The notes under the pieces were generated by a model, which worked only from the letters and a program-made list of their open reading frames with translations, was not told the origin of the DNA and made no database searches. Of a stretch of DNA of 64,000 nt, positions 43,991-56,300 are shown in pieces (position 1 is the first letter of the stretch; the number at the start of each line of letters is the position of its first letter). The translations under genes and the position numbers were made by a program. Source of the DNA: Heliocidaris erythrogramma (lineage: Eukaryota > Echinodermata > Echinoidea > Camarodonta > Echinometridae); contig CM046857.1 of NCBI GenBank assembly GCA_025617745.1, forward strand, positions 26,010,094 to 26,074,093, read 5' to 3'.

Positions 43991-46900
43991 CTGCAACTTT
44001 CAACGAGGCTAAAAACCAGTAATTTCATGTAATTTTATGTAAATTGACCTCTGTGACCTCTGACCTTTGACCTACTTACCCCAAAATCTAATCAGTTCAT
44101 CTTTCTATGGGTATGCATACTGGTACCAAGTTTGAAGTTCTCACCTCAGATAGTTCGAGATATCGCGGTAACGGTGCTAAAAACCACTAATTCCATGTAA
44201 TTTCATGTAAATTGACCTCTGTGACCTCTGACCTTTGACCTACTTACCCCAAAATCTAATCAGTTCATCTTCATATAGGGAAACATACTAGTACCAAGTT
44301 TGAAGTTCTTACCTCAAACAGTTCTTGAGATATCGTGGTAACGGTGCTAAAAACCAAGAATTTTTATGTAATTTCATGTAAATTGACCTCTGTGACCTCT
44401 GACCTTTGACCTCCTTACCCCAAAACCTAATCAGTTCATCTTCATATAGGGAAACATATTAGTACCAAGTTTGAAGTTCTTATCTCAAACAGTTCTTGAG
44501 ATATCGTGGTAACGGTGCTAAAAAACAAGAATTTTTATGTAATTTCATGTAAATTGACCTCTGTGACCTCTGACCTTTGACCTACTTACTCCAAAATCTA
44601 ATCAGTTCATCTTCGTATGGGGATACATACTAGTACCAAGTTTGAGGTTCCTACCTAAAATGATTCTTCAGATATCGCGGTAACGAGAAGTGGGACGGAC
44701 GGACGCACGGACGGACGGACAACCCGAAAACATAATGCCTCCGGCACCCACCTTCGGGCGGAGGCATAAAAATTAGTTTATGTGTAACTACACGTAGAAT
44801 GAAATAAAAACTACTTCAGGCATAGATAGAATGAAATAAAAGCTACATGTATTTTATGGGTAAATGAATGGTAAATGAGGGGTGTTAAAAGAATATGTGC
44901 ATGTAACAAAGGCCAAAGTGTACTCACTGCTCTGTTTGTTATACGATACACAAATGTGATGCGCATTATGCTTGTATCATACACATGTATAATTTTATTT
45001 TGCAGCAGCGTGTTTTTAGTACAATCTCAAAGGTCAATATACAACCTGTACATGTACATAATTCCATGAAAGTAAAGTTCCCGTATTCTGAGGAAATCTA
45101 TGGCAATAGGTCTTAAAAGTTGACACTTCCAATAATAAGTTTAAATGCCTCTGTGAATGCAAGTCTTGAATGCCAGTCTGAATGCAGATTTGAATGCAGG
45201 TTCAAAGACAAGTTTGAATGCAAATATGACTGCAGGTTTGATCGCAGGTTTGAACGCAAGTTTGATGACAGGTAGAATTTAAAATGGTGTCAGTGGAAAA
45301 ATACATGTACACCCAAGCTTTTTAGAGAAGTACAGGTAGCCAATGTGAAAGAAATATATTTTGTGTAGTTCTATAACTGAGGGTAAGATGGGTGTGATGT
45401 AGGAATAGAGGAATATGGTTTAGGAATACATGTAGATGCTTATGAATCAGGAATAGATGCTCATAATTTATGAGTTTACCTATATCACTCTCAGGTAGAT
45501 AAATGGCATGGAGATTTCGCTCTGACACTACACAAATTTTTGAAACAAAAAAGGAATATCATTATCATGGATATATATCCCTTTGCTCCATTTCCCCAAT
45601 AACTGATTTTAAAAAACAATCCACTTGAACATAATGGTACATGGGTTTGTTAAATGCAGAAGGGTGACTGGGTTAATACTTGGTGAAACTAAATTGGAAA
45701 TAGAAACATGGCAGTTACATGTATCTTGAAGGAGTACTTTTTTTCAATGATGTTCATGAAATAAATATTGTTTAAAACAAAGACTATCAGTGAGTATTTT
45801 AATTTATGTACATTCGGGACATGTACATGTATTCAGATTTGGGCAGAAGAGGAGTGTATACATTCTGAAAGACTGCATGAATGAATGATGCCTAAGCACC
45901 CTTGATAAAGATTTGTTTGGGATACACATTAGCTCTCAGTGAATGAGACTTCAGCATGAAAGCAATGTGTCCGATAACTGCAAGTTTGCTAGCATTAGTA
46001 AAAAACAGACTCAAGCCCTATGCTGTTCCTTAGCTCAATTATAAAACTCCATCTACACCTGGGTCAAGAGAGGCAAACGTGGATCAATGTACTGCCAAAA
46101 GGTTATTAGTACTATGCTCTAACAAAGCTAATCATATGCTCTGATTAATAGAATTTTAATACCAGAATGTACATGTCTTTATGTATCAATGGGAGTAATA
46201 CAGTACATGTACATGTATGTAACCCTGATGTAGAAATACAGTACATGTTGTATGTCCAACAGTGTAGGCCGAAATCATGTTCTTTATAATGGCATCATTG
46301 ACCTGTTGTCTCAACAAGGTCAATAAAAGATAAATGTAAAGGAGCAGGGTTTTGGCTTCAAACACTGAAACAAACAAAGCAGGAAATTATATGCTCATAA
46401 TCGTATAGCCACAGATCATAAAGACACAGATTTACATTATAAATTCTAATGAAAACCTGTGGTTATGATAACATAACCGAATACATGTAGACTAGTCAGA
46501 GATCCAACATTTCTATTGGAACATGCATGTACATGTAAAAGAAAACTGAAGAAGGAAGAATAGATAAATACTGATTCATCTTTTACCAAATCTTCTATCC
46601 ATTCTCCGCGGTATAGGGAATATGTCCGAATCATCATCATCGTCGTCGTCGATGAACCTGCGGAGGTCCGGCTGGCTCCTGTGTCTCTGACGCATCCGCC
46701 GGGGGAAAGTGCCCCTGTCGTCTCCCATCATCGAGCCATCGACTGATCCCCTACTCCGGTGTCTCAGCATCTCGTAATCATCAACTGTTTATGCAATGTT
46801 CGAAAAGGAAGCAAAGCAAAATTGGGAGGGATGTTGGGTGAAAGTAATGCTGGTATTGTAGGGAAATTATGGATAAGCATTGCATTCATCTTTTTATAAA

Positions 46901-49900
46901 AACATGCATTTTGTACGACTTTGTTAAAGTGCATTAACTAAACCACACAATTTTGGGGGAGAGCCTGTATCTTCTTACTTTACGGCTTGGATTTGAATTT
47001 ACATGTCCATGTCATGCAGAAATACAAAATATCTCAATATAACATGGCTTACAATTTAGGAGTTGAATGCAACAACTTTTCTTTTATTTTCCATGATGAT
47101 GTCATATAACACACAGTAAAACCTTTCTCTAAACGTCAACCAATAAAAATAAAATAAGGCCACTACAGACAGCAGACTTTCTTCACATGATTTCTAACAG
47201 GGGTAACAACAACACTTGGTGGATACAGGATTTTGTGAGGATGGGGGCACAATATTCTGAAAAGCATTTCTGGGTATTTTTTTTGCCAGGGAGGGGGCTC
47301 AGGGGGCCCCTGGATCCGCCCCTGGCCACTTGACTTGACTGTATTCACTCTTGACTATTCACTGTTGAAAAGGAACTGGGCTATAGTTGTGTGCCCGGCA
47401 GAAGGGAACAAACATGGGTTTGGGTTGAATTCTTCAGTTTATTAGCTTTTTACAAGTATACAAGAAAGGATGAAGAGCTTAATAGAGTAAAATTAATGCA
47501 ACCAATGTAAAACTTTTATAAATCTGGTAAATCCACTGGTCGTGCAGCTGTTTGCATCCTTTTGCTGTAAACAAGAATGAAATGTATATAGACGTAACTA
47601 AACGAACTAGGTGAATCTTCCAGAAACCAAGATGTAAATTGATTAAATAGGTCTATCAGAAAGCTACAATTTGATCAAACAACTACATGTATATGTATAG
47701 AAATCATATCAAACTATAAAAAAAAATAATATTAACAAAATGAATATGAACTATCAAAACTATTGAGAGATAACTTTTCTATATGTTCACTACAGATATT
47801 TTTTAAAGCAATGTGTCCTATATGTATATATATACATTTACATGTATGAGCAGTAATCAAATACATGTACCACTGTGCTCAAATAGTGAATCAAAAAGTC
47901 ACATGCATGTTACATAACCAAACAATAAAGCAGACCCCAACATAACCAAACCCATTGAAAGAAACATACAGAAAGGCAGTTTCACATCATTTGAGCTCCT
48001 GAAAATTATAACTCATATAACTTATATACCTGTACAACATCAATGAAATATAAACATGTACTTGCACAAGAAGTGTAATCAAGGGACAGAGTACCCCTTA
48101 CAATCCAAGTAATACCACAATTTGGGAGGTTCAAAGTTGGGAAACTGATTAGATTTTCTCAAACTGAAAAGCTCACAAAACAAATTTTCCCCCCCCCATT
48201 TAGTATTCATATCGTTATTCAGATGCCCAAACAGGAAGATTTCAATTTATTGAATTTCTACCTCTGTCCCTACATAATTTCTTCCCAAATCTGTTTGTAG
48301 TTGGATTATAAGGTGCACAGTGGCCCTAAAACTCTCAAAACCAATGAAAGTAAAAAAAGACAAAACTACACATTCAACTAAATGAACACAACTAAATAAA
48401 ATGAAAGAAAAGGGAAATACATTATTAATCATATTATAAACCTCTCATAATACCTGCTACGTATACAATATGCGGTCTCTGTGGTGCTTTAGGAAAGAAG
48501 ACAAAATTCAGGTCATCGATTCATTTCAAATTTCCTGTCCACTTTGTTACATTACAACATAAATTCGCCAAAAATTCTGTTATGAATGAGCCAAAAGAAG
48601 AAGCTATGTCTGCACTTCAACATTATATGCTAGTATACAAAGAACTAAAGACAATGCATGCACTATTAAAGTGAAATAGCAAAGAAGGGGTGGATACTTG
48701 GATGTGAAACACAAAATTGGTTGGGTCTCAACTCATTTTGCTCTAGCTTAAAACTGAAGCTGCTTCAGTAATAAATCACATACCGGCAGTTCTAATTTCA
48801 CTTATTTTATAAATGAAATAAGGAAAGAATACATTGAGGCACACTTACATGCACATGCAGTAGATCACACAGATAAAGCTAATAACATTTGAAAAAAAAG
48901 GTCCGTCTTACAACAAGTACGTAGCACACGAAGGTATGAGTAAGTCACAATGAAAAACAAATGAGTTAGTTGTCATGGATTCTTATCACTTAAAAATATC
49001 TGGCAAAAAAACTTTCACAATCATTTAAACTGCATATCAGAGCAGTATTGACAAGACTCAACTGATTACGTATTCTCATGTCAGGTTTTACTTATTGATC
49101 ATTGGTTAAGAGAAAAATTGGAAGTTGATTTGGAATGATATAAAATAATTATATTTCTGCATAAATTACCACATCATTATTTTCTAGACGCATGCTGTGA
49201 CTCTCTTACCTGAGCTGACCATAGCGGGTGGGTAACTGCCATCGTAAGAAGGATCCATCCATCGCTTGCTGATCAACTGAGGCTCACCAGAATCTGAAAT
49301 ATAGTTGAACATGTCCATTGCAATGTAAATCGAGTAATAATATACATGTACTTCCATTAAATATCATAATTGATAGGATTGAAGTAAATTGAATATATCA
49401 TAAAGAAAGTAAATGTGAGAAAATTACAATGCCCCGACCGGGATTCGAACCCGGGACCCTGGATTACATGACCAGTGCTCTACCAACTGAGCTATCCGGG
49501 CTCCCGTCGAAGCAAAGTAACAATCTCACACATAGCCCCTCTCTTTCCATCGAGCGTAGGGGGTACATCCATACCAATTCCATGCGTACGCTATATAATG
49601 GCCTACCAATGAGACAGGTCTTCCCTCTAAAGTCGGGCAAATCCATGCCAACAAATTTCTATAGAGGACAATTTGAATTCGTAATTAAATATCATAATTG
49701 ATAGGATTGAAGTAAATTGAATATATCATAGAATTGAAAGGAATCATTCCACTTTCATTTAGCAGAAAACGGGCAGGCAGCATAAAATCTTCTTAAACTC
49801 TGTAATTTTGAATCTAAAATATAAATGAGAGAGTCCTATCATCTTTTCCCGTTCCTTTCTTTCTCTCTCTCTTTTTTCTTTTTATATATTTTGTTCCCTT

Positions 49901-50340
49901 TCTTTGCCATGGGGGGCATCCCCACACCTCTCTGGAGCAACACATGCTCCCTAACATCTTTATTGAACACTACACACCTTCATTTGTGTGATAAACATTG
50001 ACAACCTTTAGACTGTAACATTGTTTTTTTTCTTCTAAAATTTAAGCAAACTGGCAAAACTAAAAAACGGTTTTGCTTCTCACAAAGGTTGAATTGGCCA
50101 GTGAACTACTATGACCCAGCCTTACTTAGGTGTCTAATATGAAAACTATGCAACAGAATGGAAATGAATACTTACAACCGAGATGGCCAAGGGAGCGATG
50201 CCGACGCATTCTTCTCCTCCTCTCCTGCTGGAACATGTAAGCTGCTTCTCCTAGTGGCGGGAGTTTAGGAAGGGTTTCACACAGGAGAAATACAAGAGCC
50301 GGGGAGCAGCAAAAACACAGGGGGTTCACACCACAAGCAG

Positions 50341-50394
<54 letters not shown>

Positions 50395-53300
50395 CCAGGA
50401 ACAGCAGCAAAAAAGATGAAGGGGATGTAAACTGAGATGACACTACAAGCAGACAAGAGTGTGCAGACAATCTAAGTGCGTACCCACCAACACACATCAT
50501 GCTCATGCATATAAATTAAGAACTACTGTAACTACATGTATCCTTTATATAGTAACTACAGTAGATCTTTTATCCAAGCATTCTAAAATTATTGATATAG
50601 AATAGTATACAAATAATGAATGTTTGTTTATGAGTGCAATGGATCATTTCATCTTTCACAGAATGAAATATTCTGTCCATTGCACGAATGAAAAAACATT
50701 CATTATTTGTTTTATATGACACCTAAAAATAGCTATCCTTCTCATTTGACATTTTATGAATTAAGAAACAAGAGTGAAGGGACCTACATTTTGTTGTGCA
50801 ACACTGGTCGCAGCGGTCCGTCAATGTACTTGATAGTCGCATGCGCGCTGCAAAGGCAAGTCGTTTTTGCGTAGACACGTTGGTCGCGAGTGCAATGGAC
50901 AATTTCGTATGGATCCAAAATTGCACGGTGAATGGATCAAATTTGCACGATTGATGACGTAATTGTTAAATGGGACAAATGATCAACATCAAACAACCAA
51001 TCAAATGGCAAGGATCTAATTAGGTGTCATATAAAGTATGATATGACACTTAATAGCAATTAAATCAATTAATGATCAAACAAAAGTTGCAGCTGGAAAT
51101 AATGCTCAATCCCATTACTTTCTCTACCATGATCGCACACAAAATGGAAAACTTGCAATCATAATTTAACAAAAATTAAAATACTTGCCCTTGTGCCTAG
51201 TTAAATGCATGTAATCATTTATTTTTTAAACCAAATAAATATATTCTATACATGTAGCTTTATAAAATTTGATGGCAAGGTGCACTGGACAACATTCAAG
51301 GAATATTTTTTCAATGAAATTTCAATATCATTAGCAACCAAAAATTCTTCATGAGTCAGGAATTATTTCTTAATTGAGAAATAGACACAGTCAACACTTT
51401 TCTGCTTTTGCTATGCATGTATAAGCAGTAGTCTTGAACCAAAGTCTCTTGGTAAACAAGCTTCAAATGTACCTAACAGTAATAACTACTCTGTAACTCA
51501 TGCTTTGGGTGTTGCAAATGAAAAAAGTTCCACCCTAAGCATGAGTTACAGATTTCTTATTACATGTATTCAATATGTGATATGAATCACAAATTGAATG
51601 TACATACATGTACATGAAATTAGAGAAAGTTGGGACACGTTTACCCATGAAGACTGCTGATTAGTAGATTTGAATTTATAGCAGCATACCACTACACTCA
51701 AGGCTTCTTTTAGGTTTAGGAACTTTTATCTAAAACAATTTTGTTATCCATCTAAACATTCTACTTAGTGAGTCTTTTACTTCAGTCAGCTGAGCAATGA
51801 ATCTTCAGTCATAGGGTTGGGAGCTTCAAAATTTTAATTCTGCAATAGCATCACAGAGTGCTAATTTTTTTATTCAGTTAATGAACTGCCCAACAATTCT
51901 ATAGGCAACCATTTTATATGAAACCCTGAAAAGTGAGTGCCATTTACATGTATATGAATGATTTATTATGGGCTATACATGCATTCTTGGACAAAAGGTT
52001 ATATTCAGAGCTCTACAAATTTCAAAATTCAAACTTACATATATTTTCCCATTTCCTAGAATCAGTCTTTACTCTGAATATTTGTCAGCTCTGGTAAGGG
52101 GCCATACCACAAGCCTTTTCTACCCCCCCCCAATAAAATCAAAAAGACTTTTGAAACAATTTCTCTCACTTCCCCACCCCCTTCTTTTTAGAAAATAATG
52201 AAAATCAACTTTTAGAGACCTCCTTTAAAAATATTTTATGAACAGCATGTACTTGTAAAACCACTGTTCCTGACCTAGCGTCGCCTACTTAAATAAAAAC
52301 TTGGGGATGGTAGGTTCTACGCAAATGGAAGTTGTCTTTGATGGATTAGGCAGAGGCAAATAAAACATTTTGATGTGGTAGCGAGCAAGCTTACCTGGTT
52401 CGAACTCGCCGGGGGCGCCAAACACGACATCGCCATACGAGGGCGTGATGTCATAGCTTGCAGCCCTGTTATGGTTCCTGGACTTGGCCCTGGCCCTGAA
52501 TGGGACCTCTTCATCAGGGTGCAGAGGGCTGCCTTTGGGCTTGTACACAGCATCTAAAAAGACAAAGTGAATGAAAAAGTGTTGTATGTATTCTTAGTTA
52601 ATAGCAAGAGTGAAGGAGAGAAGGTAAAAGAGAAAGAGAGAGAGAAAAGCTAGGGAAGGGGGTCAGTATATTGTATGTGAACGGTACACGGTATAGTCAC
52701 AGCAAGAGAGACAAAACAGAAAATAATAAATACATGTAGAGAGAGAAATAAGGAGTGAATAACAGGCTGACAAAGAGAATAATATACAGTGTACATATAT
52801 AGGAAATTATGTGAAAATACACAGTAATTGGAAACAATAAACTGTCTGCATGAAAACCTGCATTCGGGTATTAAAAAATATACATGTGTACTACATGTAA
52901 GTGCAACTGACAGGGGTTTAATTCTAACCCCGAAAAATAACTGGAAATAAAAACTCCAAACAATGTACAGAATTAAGCCATTTATGCAGAAGAATGAATG
53001 AACTGTGTGCACTTTATGAATAAGACATGCACTCCAATAGTTGTATACATTCACAAAATGCATTTAAAAAAAAAAAAAAAATCTAAACTTGATGATACAG
53101 ATGCCTATGTACCTCCAGCATGTCTATCGATGAGATAGATGACCTTCTTCTTGCATTTCTCCTGGACTTCATCAGGTAGGATATGGATGATATAGGGCCA
53201 GATGGTCCTCTTAGCATTGGTGTCCAGGATCGGAAAGATCTCTACAATCAAACCATCAACATTCCTACAAGAAAATAATAAAAATGGTCATCTATTATTT

Positions 53301-56300
53301 GTGTGCATTTCTTCCAAGATTAATTGCAATTATTGTAATTATTATCAGTGCATCAATGTTCCTACAAGAAAACAGGGGCCCATTTCTTTGCAAAATACTG
53401 ATGCAAAGATCATTTTCACTTATCAGGCAATGAATCGATATCCTTCTGGACAATTAGGTAAAGATCAGAGAGATACATGGAGTCTTTGCTTAGACGAAGT
53501 GAAATCCCTAGCACACTTGCCAAAAAGGTCTTTATAAAACCTGCCTCACTACCCATTTTCCTTTTCAACATTCCGACTATCATCACATCGCTATTTATCA
53601 ATGAGTCACTTGACTCTTTCAGACAAGTGTTGCAAGATGATTGATATGTACACACGTACATGTTCATTAATTATATTTGCATTGTCCTAATTGACTAGCT
53701 ATTCATACCTTGTGTGATGATAATCTCTGAGACATTTCTTGATCACCTTTCTCTCGTCAGCTGTCAAATGATGCTCCATCTATCAACATCAAAAAAATGG
53801 TAGAGAAATGGAAGCCATGTCAAACATGAAGGGTGTGTCTTGGTTCGGAAGCGAGTACGTTACTACCAGTTTTACTTTACTGACTGCAACAATGAAGACT
53901 ACATGTAGATGTACCAAGAGAAATTATGTAATAAATACACTGATTTACTTACTCACTTAAAATGTACTGTGTGAAGAAATGAAAGATTTTGCCGACCGTG
54001 CTAAGACATTCTACAATATGAACTCCATTCATTTCTGAAATCCCATGCTGGTGCTCCGAATTCATGTATCTTATTGATTAATTACGATAAATATCAAATT
54101 AATCGGAAATACATTTCCCAATATGAAGAAGAATTGAAGGTTTTATTATCATTTCATCGCAGCCAGGGCTGAATTGCGAATGATTTACAACATAATTGAT
54201 AACAAGAGCCCCAGGGGGCACGACGCTCACCTGAGGTGGATCAATTCACATCTGGTGCATGTTCTTTCTAGCACATGAACAACTTTCATTCTTCATCTAT
54301 AGAGGTATCTTTATACACAATACCAAGTCTGAGCTTCCTACCAAGTTCGGTTAAATTCCAATCATGGTTTTGGAGAAGCTGAAAATGTAAAAAGTTTATG
54401 GATGGCGGACAACTTGCCCCACCCCCCCCCCCCCCCCCCTCCAGTATGTTACCCCCACAGACCCCCTATAGGGCCACTCAGAAAAAAATCTCCATACACA
54501 ATACCAAGTCTGAGCTATTCCTGGTTCTGGAGAAGATGTTTGAAATTTACATAGCTTTTACAATTGGGGGCTCTCCCCCTGGGCCCCTGGGGCCACATGT
54601 ACCATTTTAGCACCTTTGGATCCCCTACCCCTAAGGATGATTCCTACCAAGATTGGTTGAATTCCGATCATGTGTTTTGGAGAAGATCAGAATGTACATT
54701 TTGCCTGGCAGCGCCCCCCCCCCCCCCCCCCCAGTATGTTACCCCCACAGGGCCCCTATAGGGCCATTCAGATAAATTTCATGAACAACATTCATTCTTC
54801 ATCTATAGAGGTATCTCCATACACAATACCAAGTCTGAGCTATGCCTGGTTCTGGAGAAGAAGATGCTTGAAATTTACATAGCTTTTACAATTGGGGGCC
54901 CTCCCCCTGGGCCCCCTAGGGGCCACATGTACCATTTTAGCAACTTTGGGTCCCCTACCCCTAAGGATGATTCCTACCAAGTTTGGTTGAATTCCGATCA
55001 TGTGTTTTTGAGAAGAAGATCAGAATGTACATTTTGCCTGGCAGCGCCCCCCCCCTCCTGTATGTTACCCCCACAGGGCCCCTATAGGGCCACTCAGAGA
55101 AATTTCATGAACAACATTCATTCTTCATCTATAGAGGTATCTCCATACAAAATACCAAGTCTGAGCTATGCCTGGTTCTGGAGAAGAAGATGTTTGAAAT
55201 TTACATAGCTTTTACAATTGGGGGCCCTCCCCCTGGGTCCCCTTGGGGGCCACATGTACCATTTTAGCAACTTTGGTCCCCTACCCCTAAGGATGATTCC
55301 TACCAAGTTTGGTTGAATTCCGATCATGTGTTTTGGAGAAGAAGATCAGAATGTACATTTTGCATGGCAGCGCCCCCCCCCCCCCCCCCCCCCTCCTGTA
55401 TGTTACCCCCACAGGGCCCCTATATGGCCACTCAGAGAAATTTCATGAACAACATTCATTCTTCATCTATAGAGGTATCTCCATACAAAATACCAAGTCT
55501 GAGCTATGCCTGGTTCTGGAGAAGAAGATGTTTGAAATTTACATAGCTTTTACAATTGGGGGCCCTCCCCCTGGGCCCCCCTGGGGGCCACATGTACCAT
55601 TTTAGCAACTTTGGGTCCCCTACCCCTAAGGATGATTCCTACCAAGTTTGGTTGAATTCCGATCATGGGTTTTGGAGAAGAAGATGAAAATGTAAAAAGT
55701 TAACGGACGACGGACGACGCACGACGCACGACGGACAAATTTCCATCGCAATAGCTCACTCGAGCCATAGGCTCAGGTGAGCTAAAAAACATACAATGAA
55801 AATTTACATACTTAAACATTATCAAAATGCATTACATAAGTATAATAAATAAATTGAATAGTTTTACTATTATCAACATAGAGTATTGATTATGTAGTAA
55901 ATTGATAATCTATTTATTCCAAATTCTTACCATTTCCTTGAATGTTCGTCCAAGTGAATACAGATCCATCTTGGACAAGGGCTTGAGCCCGATAATACTG
56001 TCTCCATCGTAAACTGTTGTCGTGGCTCGACTCGTACCCGATTCTGACAACCATCCTGCGATGGATGTGACATCGCTGTTCTGGGTGGTGCTCATAACAC
56101 TGGACATCATACTTGCATTCGCAGTCGAGTTGGCTGGAATTGAAGAGAGAGAGAGAGAGAGAGGGGGCATTAGAGGAGGAAGGTGCTACATATTAGTTAC
56201 AGGAGGAATTTATATTTATAAAAAAGGATGGTAATACAAAAAAGAAGACAAAAGAAAGAAAAAAGAAAGTGATTTGATGGGCTAAGCAGGCAGATCATTC

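Noticed and set aside
42687-44650. CRISPR-like regular spacing of repeats
   Set aside because: Units of 150-173 bp are contiguous tandem repeats without unique spacers, in an animal genome.
49431-49501. A functional tRNA-Thr gene on minus
   Set aside because: U33 is replaced by A, the anticodon stem has a mismatch, and it sits within a mobile insert flanked by direct repeats.
52650-53063. 137-codon minus frame rich in Phe, Cys and Tyr
   Set aside because: Composition of random AT-rich intron, no upstream splice logic, lies between two verified delphilin exons.
54398-55605. Proline-rich open frames in the 54-55.6 kb array
   Set aside because: Encoded by poly-C tracts and repeated with the 330 bp unit; no start, splice or homology support.
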